The notes beneath the pieces are model-generated. The model was given only the letters and a program-made list of their open reading frames with translations. It was not told the origin of the DNA and did not search any database. This document shows positions 1-9,203 of a stretch of DNA of 32,124 nt, piece by piece. How positions within the stretch are numbered: the stretch's first letter is position 1; every line of letters starts with the position of its first letter. Origin of the DNA: Mycobacterium asiaticum (GTDB lineage Bacteria; Actinomycetota; Actinomycetes; Mycobacteriales; Mycobacteriaceae). The position numbers were made by a program, and so were the translations under genes. The DNA lies in NCBI RefSeq assembly GCF_001673365.1, contig NZ_LZLS01000114.1:1-32124 (forward strand), written 5' to 3'.

Positions 1-357
1 GTTGGTGTGCTCGCCGTCCTGAATCGGCGAATTGGTAAACGGTGCCTCGCAGCCCACGCTGTTCTTGTTGATCTGGCAGCGTGTCAGCCCGGACTTGGTT
101 TCGATGAAGACGTAGCCGTTGTCGTCGGGTTTGAGCGGGATCGCGCCGGGCGTGGGATTAAGCGTCGACGGCGGCGGCGCCTCGGTGGGTGCCGACGGCG
201 ACGGCGGGGCAGCCGTGGGCCGCACTGACGGGAACGACGGCTCGGGGGGTCCGGCGCCCGGGGCGGCGATAGGTTTGCCATCCACATAAGTGCTGCACCC
301 AGCAACGAGCACGGCTCCGGCCAGCAGGGCCCATCGTGCCTTCGGCAAAAACCGCAC
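1..357 (-). CDS. lpqJ: LpqJ-like lipoprotein, 5' part (gene runs off the window start)
   Basis: The first 119 codons of a secreted lipoprotein are visible and the frame stays open to base 1. The GTG start at 357-355 is chosen because GGGGAG lies six bases upstream (364-369). The N-terminus has a basic start (R2, K6, R8), a hydrophobic stretch and the lipobox L-V-A-G-C, so Cys21 should be lipidated and the protein anchored outside the membrane. A Pro/Ser/Ala/Thr-rich low-complexity linker follows (about residues 30-65), then a folded part with two cysteines seven residues apart (C-Q-I-N-K-N-S-V-G-C) that may form a disulfide. The name rests on its place beside an ansP2-like gene, as in M. tuberculosis, and on the lipobox. 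Function is unknown. It lies about 100 bp downstream of the permease on the same strand. Confidence 0.75.
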   Translation of the reverse strand, partial: MRFLPKARWALLAGAVLVAGCSTYVDGKPIAAPGAGPPEPSFPSVRPTAAPPSPSAPTEAPPPSTLNPTPGAIPLKPDDNGYVFIETKSGLTRCQINKNSVGCEAPFTNSPIQDGEHTN

Positions 358-458
358 GTGCTACTCCCCGAATCTGCGATATCAGGAAGTCAGAGTAGCC
401 AGGGGACCCGCAAGTTACTGCGGTGACGCGCTTTTGGAATGACGCCGATGACAAAGTG

Positions 459-1895
459 TTATTCGGCCGGCGCGGCTTCGTCGGCTTCCGCCACCTGGGC
501 TGCAGCCAGACGCACCCGGTTACGAACCAAAAACCAGCCACCGATCAGGGCCGGGATGCCAATCGCCATCGCGGCCAGCATCCAGCGACCGTAGACCTCG
601 TCGAACATCATCAGCACCAGCACGCCGGCCAGGAACACCAGCGTGACCCACCCGGTGTAGGGCGCCAACGGCATCCGGAAGGCCGGGCGTTCCAGCTGTC
701 CGGTCTTGGTCAGCTGATGGAACCGCAGTTGGCACGCGACGATCGTCGCCCACGCCACGATGACCCCCGTCGCGGCGATGTGCAGGACGATCTCGAACGC
801 CTGGCTGGGGGTGATGGCGTTGAGGACGATGCCGAACAACCCGATGCCGGCGGTGAGCAGGATCCCGCCGAATGGCACGCCGTTCTTCGACATCGGCGCG
901 GTGAACTTCGGTCCGCTGCCGTTGATCGCCATCGAGCGCAGGATGCGTCCGGTGGAATACAGCCCGGCATTCAGGCTCGACAGCGCCGCGGTGAGCACCA
1001 CCAGGTTCATCAGGCTGCCGCCGCCGGCAAAGCCGACCTTGGAAAAGAACGTCACGAACGGACTGACGTGGTCCTGGTAGGCGGTGTAGGGCAGCAGCAA
1101 CGCAAGCAACACCGTCGACCCGATGTAGAAGACCGCGATGCGAAACACCACCGAGTTGATCGCCCGCGGCATGATCCGCTCCGGATCCGCGGTCTCGCCG
1201 GCCGCGATGCCGACCAATTCGATTGCGGCATAAGCGAACACAACTCCGGAGGTGACCAGCACCAAAGACAGCAAACCGGTTGGCAGCAATCCGCCGTGGT
1301 TGCTCCACAGCGACCATCCAGTTTCTTGACCTTCGACCTTGAACCGTCCGGCCAGGAACACGGTCCCGACGATCAGGAAGGTCACCAACGCCAGCACCTT
1401 GACCAGCGCCGCCCAGAATTCCAGCTCGCCGAACAGCTTGACCGAGATCAGGTTCATCGACAGCACCACCAGCAGTGCGATCAGCGCGAGCAGCCACTGC
1501 GGCACAACATGGAATGCCTGCCAGTAGTGGCAGTAGTGCGCGATGGCGGTGGTGTCGACGATGCCGGTCATGGCCCAGTTCAGAAAGTACATCCAGCCTG
1601 CAGCGAAAGCCACTTTCTCACCGAAGAATTCGCGCGCATAGGACACGAACGACCCCGACGACGGGCGGTGCAACACCAGCTCGCCGAGCGCGCGCAGAAT
1701 CAGGAAAACGAAGACGCCACAGATTCCGTAGACGATGAACAACCCCGGCCCAGCCGAGGCGAGCCGTCCGCCGGCACCGAGGAACAGCCCGGTCCCGATC
1801 GCGCCGCCGAGGGCGATCATCTGCAGTTGCCGATTCTTGAGGGCCTTGTGATAACCCTCGTCTTCGCGGTCGAGCGCGCGTGCGGGCGGTTCCAT
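459..1895 (-). CDS. ansP2: L-asparagine / amino-acid permease (APC superfamily)
   Basis: This 478-residue protein belongs to the amino-acid transporter (AAT/APC) family, which moves amino acids inward by proton symport across the cytoplasmic membrane. The family's first-helix motif [10 protein letters not shown] is at residues 31-40, after a short cytoplasmic tail ([11 protein letters not shown]). About 12 hydrophobic helices follow, and the C-terminus is charged and alanine-rich. Length and motifs fit the mycobacterial AnsP1/AnsP2 pair. The symbol ansP2 follows from its position between lpqJ and dnaK, as in M. tuberculosis; asparagine specificity is inferred and not visible in the sequence. 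The ATG is preceded by AAGGAA. It lies 79 bp downstream of the amidohydrolase on the same strand and may be cotranscribed with it. Confidence 0.88.
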   Translation of the reverse strand: MEPPARALDREDEGYHKALKNRQLQMIALGGAIGTGLFLGAGGRLASAGPGLFIVYGICGVFVFLILRALGELVLHRPSSGSFVSYAREFFGEKVAFAAGWMYFLNWAMTGIVDTTAIAHYCHYWQAFHVVPQWLLALIALLVVLSMNLISVKLFGELEFWAALVKVLALVTFLIVGTVFLAGRFKVEGQETGWSLWSNHGGLLPTGLLSLVLVTSGVVFAYAAIELVGIAAGETADPERIMPRAINSVVFRIAVFYIGSTVLLALLLPYTAYQDHVSPFVTFFSKVGFAGGGSLMNLVVLTAALSSLNAGLYSTGRILRSMAINGSGPKFTAPMSKNGVPFGGILLTAGIGLFGIVLNAITPSQAFEIVLHIAATGVIVAWATIVACQLRFHQLTKTGQLERPAFRMPLAPYTGWVTLVFLAGVLVLMMFDEVYGRWMLAAMAIGIPALIGGWFLVRNRVRLAAAQVAEADEAAPAE

Positions 1896-1974
1896 CGAGT
1901 TCCTTATCGCCGAAGCTTGCGCGGGACGCCGCGAGACCGCTGCCAGGCTAACTCACGGCGGCCTCGATGACAGT

Positions 1975-2925
1975 TCATCTCCTGAGCAGTCGCTCTGCGT
2001 TGCGGTAACTGATGTCGGCCCGCTGCTGCCAGGTCAGTGGCAGATTGTCGAGAAACTCCCGCGCCGCCCGCATCGAGCCGAATGGGTAATCGGTGGAGAA
2101 CGCGACGCGTTCGACGCCCACCTGCGCCACCAGGTTGGCGTAGGTCGCTTCGTCGTTGAAGTTGGCGAACGTGTAGTGCAGGTTTTCGCGCAGGTAGGCG
2201 CTGACGGGGCGACGCAGGCCGGTGAGTTCCGGTGTGAGGGTGTCATCGAAACGCGACACCATGAATGGAAGCGCCTCGCCCATGTGGCCGATGATCACCT
2301 GCAGATCCGGGTGGCGGTCGAACACGCCACCGAGGATCAGACGCAACACATGCGTGCCGGTATCGATGTGCCAGCCCCATCCGACCGTCGCCAGTGCGAA
2401 CGTCACCTGCTCGGAGAATCCGGCATAACAGGATTCGACGACGGCCGGCGGCGGCATCGTGGGATGCAGGTAGATCGGGACCCGCAGCGCCTCGGCCACC
2501 GCGAGGATGGGCTCGAAATGCGGATCGTCGAGGTAGACGCCCCGGCAGTGGCCGTTGATATTGGCGCCCACAAAGCCGTCGGACCGTACCGCCCGTTCGA
2601 GTTCCGCGGCGGCAGCTTCAGGTTCGCTGGTCGGCAGCGCGGCGAAGCCGGACAACCGGTCCGGGTATTTCTGGACCGCCGTGGCGAGCGTGTCGTTGCA
2701 GTCGCGGGCAAGCCGTACCGACGCGGGCCCGTCGAGCTGCTCGGCCCCGGGTGCGGCCAGGGACAACACGGCCACGTCAATCCCGGCCTCGTCCATCGCG
2801 TCGATGCGCGCGTCTCCGAGCTCAGCCAACGCGTCGGCAATGCCTGGTCGCGACTTCAACCACACACCGGCGCCGTTGAGGAATTGTGTTGTGGCGTAAT
2901 GCTCTTCGAGCGCAATGCAGCGCAT
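1975..2925 (-). CDS. Amidohydrolase-2 family metal-dependent hydrolase/decarboxylase
   Basis: This 316-residue TIM-barrel protein resembles the ACMSD / gamma-resorcylate decarboxylase branch of the amidohydrolase superfamily. Visible motifs fit the metal site of that branch: E7-x-H9 at the N-terminus, H154 in L-H-P-T-M-P, H214 in I-G-H-M-G-E, and D279 in S-T-D-Y-P-F-G. Members decarboxylate or hydrolyse aromatic or ring-cleavage acids, but the substrate cannot be read from the sequence. The ATG at 2925 has GGAA about eight bases upstream. The gene is divergent from a LysR-type regulator starting 110 bp away, a common arrangement in which the regulator controls the neighbouring catabolic gene. 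That link is inference. Confidence 0.85.
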   Translation of the reverse strand: MRCIALEEHYATTQFLNGAGVWLKSRPGIADALAELGDARIDAMDEAGIDVAVLSLAAPGAEQLDGPASVRLARDCNDTLATAVQKYPDRLSGFAALPTSEPEAAAAELERAVRSDGFVGANINGHCRGVYLDDPHFEPILAVAEALRVPIYLHPTMPPPAVVESCYAGFSEQVTFALATVGWGWHIDTGTHVLRLILGGVFDRHPDLQVIIGHMGEALPFMVSRFDDTLTPELTGLRRPVSAYLRENLHYTFANFNDEATYANLVAQVGVERVAFSTDYPFGSMRAAREFLDNLPLTWQQRADISYRNAERLLRR

Positions 2926-2998
2926 CAGGTTTCCAGTGCTCGAGCGCTCACCGGGCCGAAAGTACGCCGCACGCCGCCATCACGGCCAGCGAAAGTTC

Positions 2999-3028
2999 TT
3001 GATAGCCCCCAGCACCATTACTGATAAT
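2999..3028 (+). promoter_or_regulatory. Sigma-A-type promoter of the LysR-DUF4185 gene, predicted leaderless
   Basis: TTGATA at 2999-3004 and GATAAT at 3023-3028 are separated by 18 bases; each differs from the consensus hexamer by one base. Six bases separate the -10 box from the GTG at 3035, so transcription should begin at or next to the start codon. That would give a leaderless mRNA, a common type in mycobacteria. The lack of a Shine-Dalgarno sequence upstream of 3035 agrees with this. Confidence 0.6.
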
Positions 3029-3030
3029 GG
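3015..3030. promoter_or_regulatory. Inverted repeat overlapping the -10 box (candidate operator)
   Basis: CCATTA-CTGA-TAATGG is a perfect inverted repeat with six-base arms and a four-base spacer. It covers the predicted -10 box of the LysR gene and ends four bases before its start codon, so a bound protein would block RNA polymerase. It does not have the usual T-N11-A geometry of LysR boxes, so it may be an autoregulatory site or the site of another regulator. Confidence 0.4.
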
Positions 3031-3034
3031 CTGC

Positions 3035-4969
3035 GTGGAGCTTCGTCAGCTGGAGTATTTCCTTGCCGTCGCTGACAACCTCAGCTTCACTCGGGCCGCC
3101 AAACGGCTGCATGTCGTCCAGTCGGGAGTATCGGCGACCATCCGGGCGCTGGAACGTGAGCTCGGCGCCGAACTGTTCGTCCGCGGCCCCGCCGGGGTCC
3201 GGCTGACCCTGGCTGGGCAGGACTTGCGGCCGCACGCGCTGGCGACGATCGACGCCGCTCGCGCGGCCAAGGATGCCGTCAATGCCACCCGCGGCACTGT
3301 TCGGGGCACCGTCACGATCGGCATCTTGACCTCGATCAAGGTCATCGACCTACCCGCATTGTTGGCCGAGCTGCACACCCGTCACCCGCAAGTGCGGATC
3401 CAGCTGCGGGCCGCCCGAGCCGGGACCACCGGGTTGGCCCGCCAGCTACGCGACGGCGACCTGGAGATCGCGTTCCTGGTCTTCACCGGCCCGGTGCCGG
3501 CCGACCTGGATGCGCAGCTCGTCGCCGCTGTCCCGCTGCAACTGGTGGTGCCAGTCGATCATCCGCTGGCCGGCCGGGGCGAGGTGGAACTGGCCGAACT
3601 GGCCGGAATGTCATTCGTCGACGCGCCGCCGGGGTACGGCACCAGGATCGTCATCGACAAGGCGTTCTCCGCCGCCGGCGTCGAACGAACCGTCGCCATG
3701 GAGGTCGCCGACTTGGGCACCGCCGCGGCCTACATCCGAAACGGCCTGGGCATCGGCTTTCTGAGTTGGTCCATCCTCGACGACGTCGACGACGCGGGCC
3801 TGGTGACCGTTCCCGTCGCCGATCACCAACTCACCTGGCGGCTCTATGTCGCGACGTCGGCGACCCGCACGCCCACCGCGGCCATGCGGGCGCTGTTGTC
3901 GTTGATCGCAGAAAATGTCCCGGTTGCGCGGCCTGCGTTGCGCCGCAATGAAGTTCGGCAGCTCGGTCCGGTGGCAGGGACCGGCGCGACCGACGCCATA
4001 CCCGGAATCGGCGCGGTGGACCTGGGCGAAGTGGTTGCGCTACCTAACGGGTCGTACGTGGCCGTGTTCGGAGATGCGTTCGGCGGGGACAAGGTTGGCA
4101 GCGACCCGCATTACCCGTCGGTGGCCGTGCCGGTGACCTTCGACCCCCTGGGCCGTCCGCAATTCGGCGCACCGCTGACCGGGCCTCGCGGCAGCCCGAA
4201 CCCGTTATTCGTTGCGCCGCGTCAGGCCCGGGGTACGAACACGCTGCCCGCCGGGAGCATCGCGCTCGACGATCGGACCTACATGTTGGTGGTGGGCACC
4301 AACCACCTGCGTCCCGAGGGCGGTTCGTGGCTGGTCGAGGTCACCGACGACCCGGCCAGAGGTTGGCAGCCGGTCAGGGGGTCGTGGCGGCCGGGCGACT
4401 ACGCCAACGGGGGCCAGTCGCAGCTCAGCGGATACCAGGGCGCGGACGGCCACGTCTACATCGTCGCGGACTCCTTCGACCGCTGCCGCGGTGTCACCTT
4501 GTACCGGGCCGAACCCGGCACGGTCGCCGACCGTTCCGCGTGGCGACCGTATGTGCGATCGCCGGACGGCGACGCTGGCTGGGGCAAGCCGGGACAAGAA
4601 GCGACGGTGCTCAGCGACACCAACTTTGGTGAACTCAGCTTCCGGGAGGTCGACGGCGCGGCCGTGCTGGCGGGGTTCAACGTCCGTGGCGGCCCGGACG
4701 GCGCGGTGGAGATACGGGTCGCCGACGATCCCACGACCATCTTCAGCGATGCCACCGTGACCGTTGTCATGCAGCAGAGCGACCCGAAAGCTCCGAACTT
4801 CGTGCCGCAGAACTACGGCGGGTACATCCTGCCCGGATCGACCCTGGAATACATGAATATCTTTGCCAGCCAATGGAATACCCTGGCAGGATCGGACGGG
4901 GTGCCGATCGGGGCGCCGTACAACACCCAGCTCGTCACGGCCAACGTCAGCCGTCGACGCTCCCGGTGA
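3035..4969 (+). CDS. LysR-type regulator fused to a C-terminal DUF4185 domain
   Basis: This 644-residue protein has two parts. Residues 1-60 are a LysR winged helix-turn-helix (L-R-Q-L-E-Y-F-L-A-V-A then S-F-T-R-A-A-K-R-L-H) and about 90-292 are a LysR effector-binding domain. After roughly ten residues the frame continues into a full DUF4185 domain (about 305-638) with V-F-G-D-A-F-G-G-D, N-G-G-Q-S-Q-L-S, G-E-L-S-F-R-E and G-G-Y-I-L-P-G-S-T. Ordinary LysR proteins are about 300 residues. DUF4185 domains are usually separate and often exported; some members are endo-D-arabinofuranases (family GH183). The GTG at 3035 is chosen because LysR homology begins there and a promoter lies at leaderless spacing; an in-frame extension to 2915 would cross that promoter. 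The 3' end overlaps the convergent crotonase gene by 23 bp. Confidence 0.85.
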   Translation: MELRQLEYFLAVADNLSFTRAAKRLHVVQSGVSATIRALERELGAELFVRGPAGVRLTLAGQDLRPHALATIDAARAAKDAVNATRGTVRGTVTIGILTSIKVIDLPALLAELHTRHPQVRIQLRAARAGTTGLARQLRDGDLEIAFLVFTGPVPADLDAQLVAAVPLQLVVPVDHPLAGRGEVELAELAGMSFVDAPPGYGTRIVIDKAFSAAGVERTVAMEVADLGTAAAYIRNGLGIGFLSWSILDDVDDAGLVTVPVADHQLTWRLYVATSATRTPTAAMRALLSLIAENVPVARPALRRNEVRQLGPVAGTGATDAIPGIGAVDLGEVVALPNGSYVAVFGDAFGGDKVGSDPHYPSVAVPVTFDPLGRPQFGAPLTGPRGSPNPLFVAPRQARGTNTLPAGSIALDDRTYMLVVGTNHLRPEGGSWLVEVTDDPARGWQPVRGSWRPGDYANGGQSQLSGYQGADGHVYIVADSFDRCRGVTLYRAEPGTVADRSAWRPYVRSPDGDAGWGKPGQEATVLSDTNFGELSFREVDGAAVLAGFNVRGGPDGAVEIRVADDPTTIFSDATVTVVMQQSDPKAPNFVPQNYGGYILPGSTLEYMNIFASQWNTLAGSDGVPIGAPYNTQLVTANVSRRRSR

Positions 4970-5612
4970 GCGCGGCGACGGCGGAACCGAACATGGTCTG
5001 TTTGATGGCGCCCAGCGTGCCGCGGTCCTTGCTCCCCAGCGGGCGAAGCAGTTCGGTTGCGGCGGCGGTCACTTCGCCCTCACCGGCGGTGGCATCGACT
5101 ATTCCGAACCCGACGGCGTCGGTGCCGCCGAAGCGACGTCCGGTGGTCATCGACGCGACCGCGGCCTGCGGGGTGAGCTTGGCTTGGATGAGCGCGGCCA
5201 TGCCGGGGGTGAATGGAATGTTGATGTCTGCCTCGGGAAAACAGAAGAAGCCGCGGTCGGCGCGCATCACCCGGAAGTCGTGCGCGACGGCCAGCATGGC
5301 GCCACCGCCGAACGCGTGGCCCACGATCGCGGCAGCGGTGGGCATCGGCAGGGTGAGCACGCGGGCCAGCAGTTCGTGGATCCGTCCGACGTAGGACTGC
5401 ATCTGATCGCCGTGTGCGCCAAGCCAATCCAGATCCAAGCCGTTGCTGTAGAACTTGCCTGCCGCGGTGGTCACCAAGCCGTGCGCACCGCTGGCTTCGA
5501 TGTCGTCGAGGTGGGTGTTGATGTCGTCGAGAAAGTCTGGGGAGAACCGGTTTTCGTCGTCTCCGAGGTCCAGGACGGCGATCTTCTCGTCGTAGGTCAC
5601 GCTGATGGTCAT
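4947..5612 (-). CDS. Enoyl-CoA hydratase/isomerase (crotonase) family protein
   Basis: This 221-residue protein has the crotonase fold, whose members use an oxyanion hole to act on CoA thioesters in the cytoplasm. The two oxyanion segments are S-N-G-L-D-L-D-W (56-63) and H-A-F-G-G-G-A-M-L-A (99-108), and Glu127 in F-P-E-A-D-I is a possible catalytic acid. The wording S-N-G-x-D and the short length recall peroxisomal delta3-delta2 enoyl-CoA isomerases more than classical hydratases, so isomerase activity is plausible but unproven. The ATG at 5612 is preceded by AAAGGA with seven-base spacing. It overlaps the tetR stop as ATGA, which suggests translational coupling. Longer in-frame starts up to 5747 would lie inside tetR. 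Confidence 0.85.
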   Translation of the reverse strand: MTISVTYDEKIAVLDLGDDENRFSPDFLDDINTHLDDIEASGAHGLVTTAAGKFYSNGLDLDWLGAHGDQMQSYVGRIHELLARVLTLPMPTAAAIVGHAFGGGAMLAVAHDFRVMRADRGFFCFPEADINIPFTPGMAALIQAKLTPQAAVASMTTGRRFGGTDAVGFGIVDATAGEGEVTAAATELLRPLGSKDRGTLGAIKQTMFGSAVAALTGSVDG

Positions 5613-6229
5613 ACGGTGGTCCTTTCGGGTTGACGGGGCTCGAATTCGAGAACGGCATGTACCGCGGCGCGGAGTTGCTCGCGTGCCGTCTGGCTGCTTA
5701 GTCGGTCGCGCCGCAGCAGTATCGCTGTCGGCAGATCGACGATGCACATGGTGATCGTATCCACCGCCGCGGCGTCTTTGCGGTCCCAGACACTGCGTGC
5801 CAACCGGATCATTAACCCGATCAGCATCGCATCAAGATCCCTTATCTGCGAGACGATTTCGTCTGGCAGATCGGTGGCGAGCAGTTCGTCTCGGGGCATC
5901 GTGAGGAGCAGTCGGCAGGAGTCCGGGTATTGCTCGGCATAGGCTGCCGGCGCGTCGGCGGCAGCCGCCACCGCCGCTACGCCATCGCCACTGGACAGGG
6001 CTTGGTCAACCGAAGCCGTCTGTGCGTCGAGGAATCGGCGGCCTGCTCGGAGCCAGGCGTGCGCGAGCAGGCCCGCCCGGGAGCCGAAGTTGTGGTACAG
6101 GGCGCCATTGGACACGCCGACGGTCGCGCTGATCGCTCTGGTGGTCACCGCGGCAGGACCGGAGGCAACGGCCAGCGACTCCACCGCGTCGAGCACGATG
6201 TCGATGTCGTAGATCCGCGGACGAGGCAC
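5609..6229 (-). CDS. TetR/AcrR-family transcriptional regulator
   Basis: This is a TetR-type repressor with an N-terminal helix-turn-helix (T-T-R-A-I-S-A-T-V-G-V-S then N-G-A-L-Y-H-N-F-G-S) and a helical ligand-binding domain. I chose the GTG at 6229 (206 residues, beginning V-P-R-P-R-I-Y-D) because TetR proteins typically begin this way. A -10-like TATGCT (6237-6242) also lies seven bases upstream, which would make a leaderless transcript. An ATG four codons earlier (6241) gives 210 residues but sits inside a perfect palindrome and has no Shine-Dalgarno sequence. The gene lies between a DUF1275 gene and the crotonase gene on one strand and overlaps the latter by four bases, so it probably controls this small unit. 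The inducer is unknown. Confidence 0.85.
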   Translation of the reverse strand: MPRPRIYDIDIVLDAVESLAVASGPAAVTTRAISATVGVSNGALYHNFGSRAGLLAHAWLRAGRRFLDAQTASVDQALSSGDGVAAVAAAADAPAAYAEQYPDSCRLLLTMPRDELLATDLPDEIVSQIRDLDAMLIGLMIRLARSVWDRKDAAAVDTITMCIVDLPTAILLRRDRLSSQTAREQLRAAVHAVLEFEPRQPERTTV

Positions 6230-6238
6230 GGCCGTGAG

Positions 6239-6264
6239 CATAACAGAGCAATTGCTCTGTTATG
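6239..6264. promoter_or_regulatory. Perfect 26-bp palindrome, candidate TetR operator
   Basis: CATAACAGAGCAA is followed directly by its exact reverse complement, giving 26 bp of perfect dyad symmetry with no spacer. It fills most of the gap between the DUF1275 stop and tetR, overlaps the TATGCT -10-like box and the upstream alternative ATG, and is AT-richer than its surroundings. Size, symmetry and place are those of a TetR-family operator, so autoregulation by the adjacent gene is likely. It lacks a GC-rich stem followed by a U-run and is therefore not a convincing terminator. Confidence 0.75.
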
Positions 6265-6274
6265 GCTCCCCGCG

Positions 6275-7039
6275 TTATGCCGCGGCGGGGACCTCCACCG
6301 CCGCCGCAACCTCACCCTGGCTGCGCCGTTTGCGGCTGCGCGCCATGCCGACGGCGGCCAGCACCAGGCAGATTGTGGCCGGAACGATCAGGGCGTGCCC
6401 GCCGATTCGGGCTCCGGCCATCAGCCCGGCCACGGCACCGGTGAGGAACAGCAGCAGCGTCGCGCTGAGGATCGCTGCTTTCCACTTGTCGATGCCCTCT
6501 TGGCGGCTGCGGCCGAGCATGAGTCCGAGGTCGGTGACGGTCCCGGTGAAGTGCGTGGTGCGCACTGGCATGCCGCGGAAGCTCGAGGTCAGTCCGTTCT
6601 GCAAGCCCAGGGCCGCGGCGGCCAACAGGGCCTGCACGGCGGTCTCTTCGATACCCGATCCCAGAATCATGGACTTGATATCGGATTCTTCGATACCGGC
6701 GGCGGCCAGTAGCAGCAGCGTTGCCTGGATCGCCAGGACGGATGCGTGCCGAGAACCGATCGGGACCCGCTTGGACGCGAGCAGTGCGCCGGCGATGGTG
6801 GCTCCGATTAAAAACCCCAGCAAGATCGCCACGAGGACGTGGCTTTCATATCGCCACGGATGGGCTTGGTCCATTCCGATCTGGGTCGTGATGCCGGTGA
6901 GATTGCCCACCGGCACGGCCATGATCAGGATGGCGACCGCGTTCACCCACCCCGCGTTCAGCGCGAGGAGCGAGCTGTACCCGAGCATGCGGCTCTGCGA
7001 GGACATACCCCGCTTGCGTTCAGAACCGATCAATTGCAT
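6275..7039 (-). CDS. DUF1275 (YoaK-type) integral membrane protein
   Basis: This 254-residue membrane protein has about six hydrophobic segments and the DUF1275 signature G-L-Q-N-G-L-T-S-S-F-R-G followed by T-T-H-F-T-G-T-V-T-D-L-G (roughly residues 145-172). The family is widespread, and I know of no established transport substrate. The N-terminus is short and basic and the C-terminus is charged (S-R-K-R-R-S). ATG 7039 is used; a second ATG at 7006 is possible, and neither has a strong Shine-Dalgarno sequence. It is the first gene of the DUF1275-tetR-crotonase series and is divergent from dnaK across about 300 bp. Confidence 0.82.
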   Translation of the reverse strand: MQLIGSERKRGMSSQSRMLGYSSLLALNAGWVNAVAILIMAVPVGNLTGITTQIGMDQAHPWRYESHVLVAILLGFLIGATIAGALLASKRVPIGSRHASVLAIQATLLLLAAAGIEESDIKSMILGSGIEETAVQALLAAAALGLQNGLTSSFRGMPVRTTHFTGTVTDLGLMLGRSRQEGIDKWKAAILSATLLLFLTGAVAGLMAGARIGGHALIVPATICLVLAAVGMARSRKRRSQGEVAAAVEVPAAA

Positions 7040-7218
7040 GGACTTCGCGACTCGCTTCCCCGTTTAGATTCTGGCAAGTCTAACGTCCGGATCACGAAAT
7101 AAATTTCAGATTTTTCTCTTCATAGAAGGCGCATAGACGCCGAGGACCTGCCCCCTCGCGACGCCATGTGCACCCCCGGGAACAAACAGCGTGCAGGTGC
7201 CGTTAGCATGTTCAGCAA

Positions 7219-7239
7219 GTTGAGTGATGAACGCTCAAG
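7219..7239. promoter_or_regulatory. HAIR operator 1 (HspR binding site)
   Basis: GTTGAGT-N7-GCTCAAG matches the HspR-associated inverted repeat CTTGAGT-N7-ACTCAAG with one mismatch in each arm. It lies just upstream of the TTGACA box of the dnaK operon, and the operon's last gene encodes HspR. Confidence 0.8.
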
Positions 7240-7245
7240 TCTGGG

Positions 7246-7275
7246 TTGACAGGAATTGGTCGGCCGGAGCAGTCT
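7246..7275 (+). promoter_or_regulatory. Core promoter of the dnaK operon (tentative)
   Basis: A perfect -35 box TTGACA (7246-7251) lies between the two HAIR sites. CAGTCT at 7270-7275 stands 18 bases downstream and is the best-placed -10 candidate, but it is a poor match. GGAAT (7252-7256) recalls a stress-sigma -35 element, yet no GTT follows at 15-17 bases, so I do not call a SigH promoter. Confidence 0.5.
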
Positions 7276-7294
7276 TGAGCGGGGGTCACTCAGC
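7274..7294. promoter_or_regulatory. HAIR operator 2 (HspR binding site)
   Basis: CTTGAGC-N7-ACTCAGC matches the HAIR consensus with one mismatch in the left arm and two in the right. It overlaps the likely -10 and transcription start of the dnaK operon. Its centre lies 55 bp from that of HAIR 1, so the pair brackets the core promoter. Confidence 0.75.
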
Positions 7295-7337
7295 ATACTG
7301 CAGTAACAGAAGCTCTACACACTCAGGAGGAATCACT

Positions 7338-9199
<1,862 letters not shown>

Positions 9200-9203
<4 letters not shown>

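Larger units (their letters stand above)
7040..7337. promoter_or_regulatory. Divergent intergenic region upstream of dnaK
   Basis: This stretch separates the DUF1275 gene from dnaK and contains no credible gene. Its right half holds the dnaK control elements listed separately. Its left half is AT-rich for this genome, with T-runs around 7098-7120, and must hold the DUF1275 promoter. A -10-like TAGACT on the minus strand (7077-7082) is present but has no convincing -35 box. Confidence 0.6.

Noticed and set aside
423..1970. 515-residue plus-strand frame opposite the permease gene
   Set aside because: It is Arg/Gln/His-rich shadow sequence; the minus-strand frame has clear transporter motifs.
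2915..3034. 40-residue N-terminal extension of the LysR protein
   Set aside because: It lies over the promoter, overlaps the divergent amidohydrolase start and has no LysR homology.
5613..5747. 45-residue N-terminal extension of the crotonase-family protein
   Set aside because: It overlaps tetR and lacks crotonase sequence; AAAGGA precedes the ATG at 5612.
7224..7337. 38-residue N-terminal extension of DnaK
   Set aside because: It crosses the HAIR sites and TTGACA box; AGGAGG at 7325-7330 marks the ATG at 7338.
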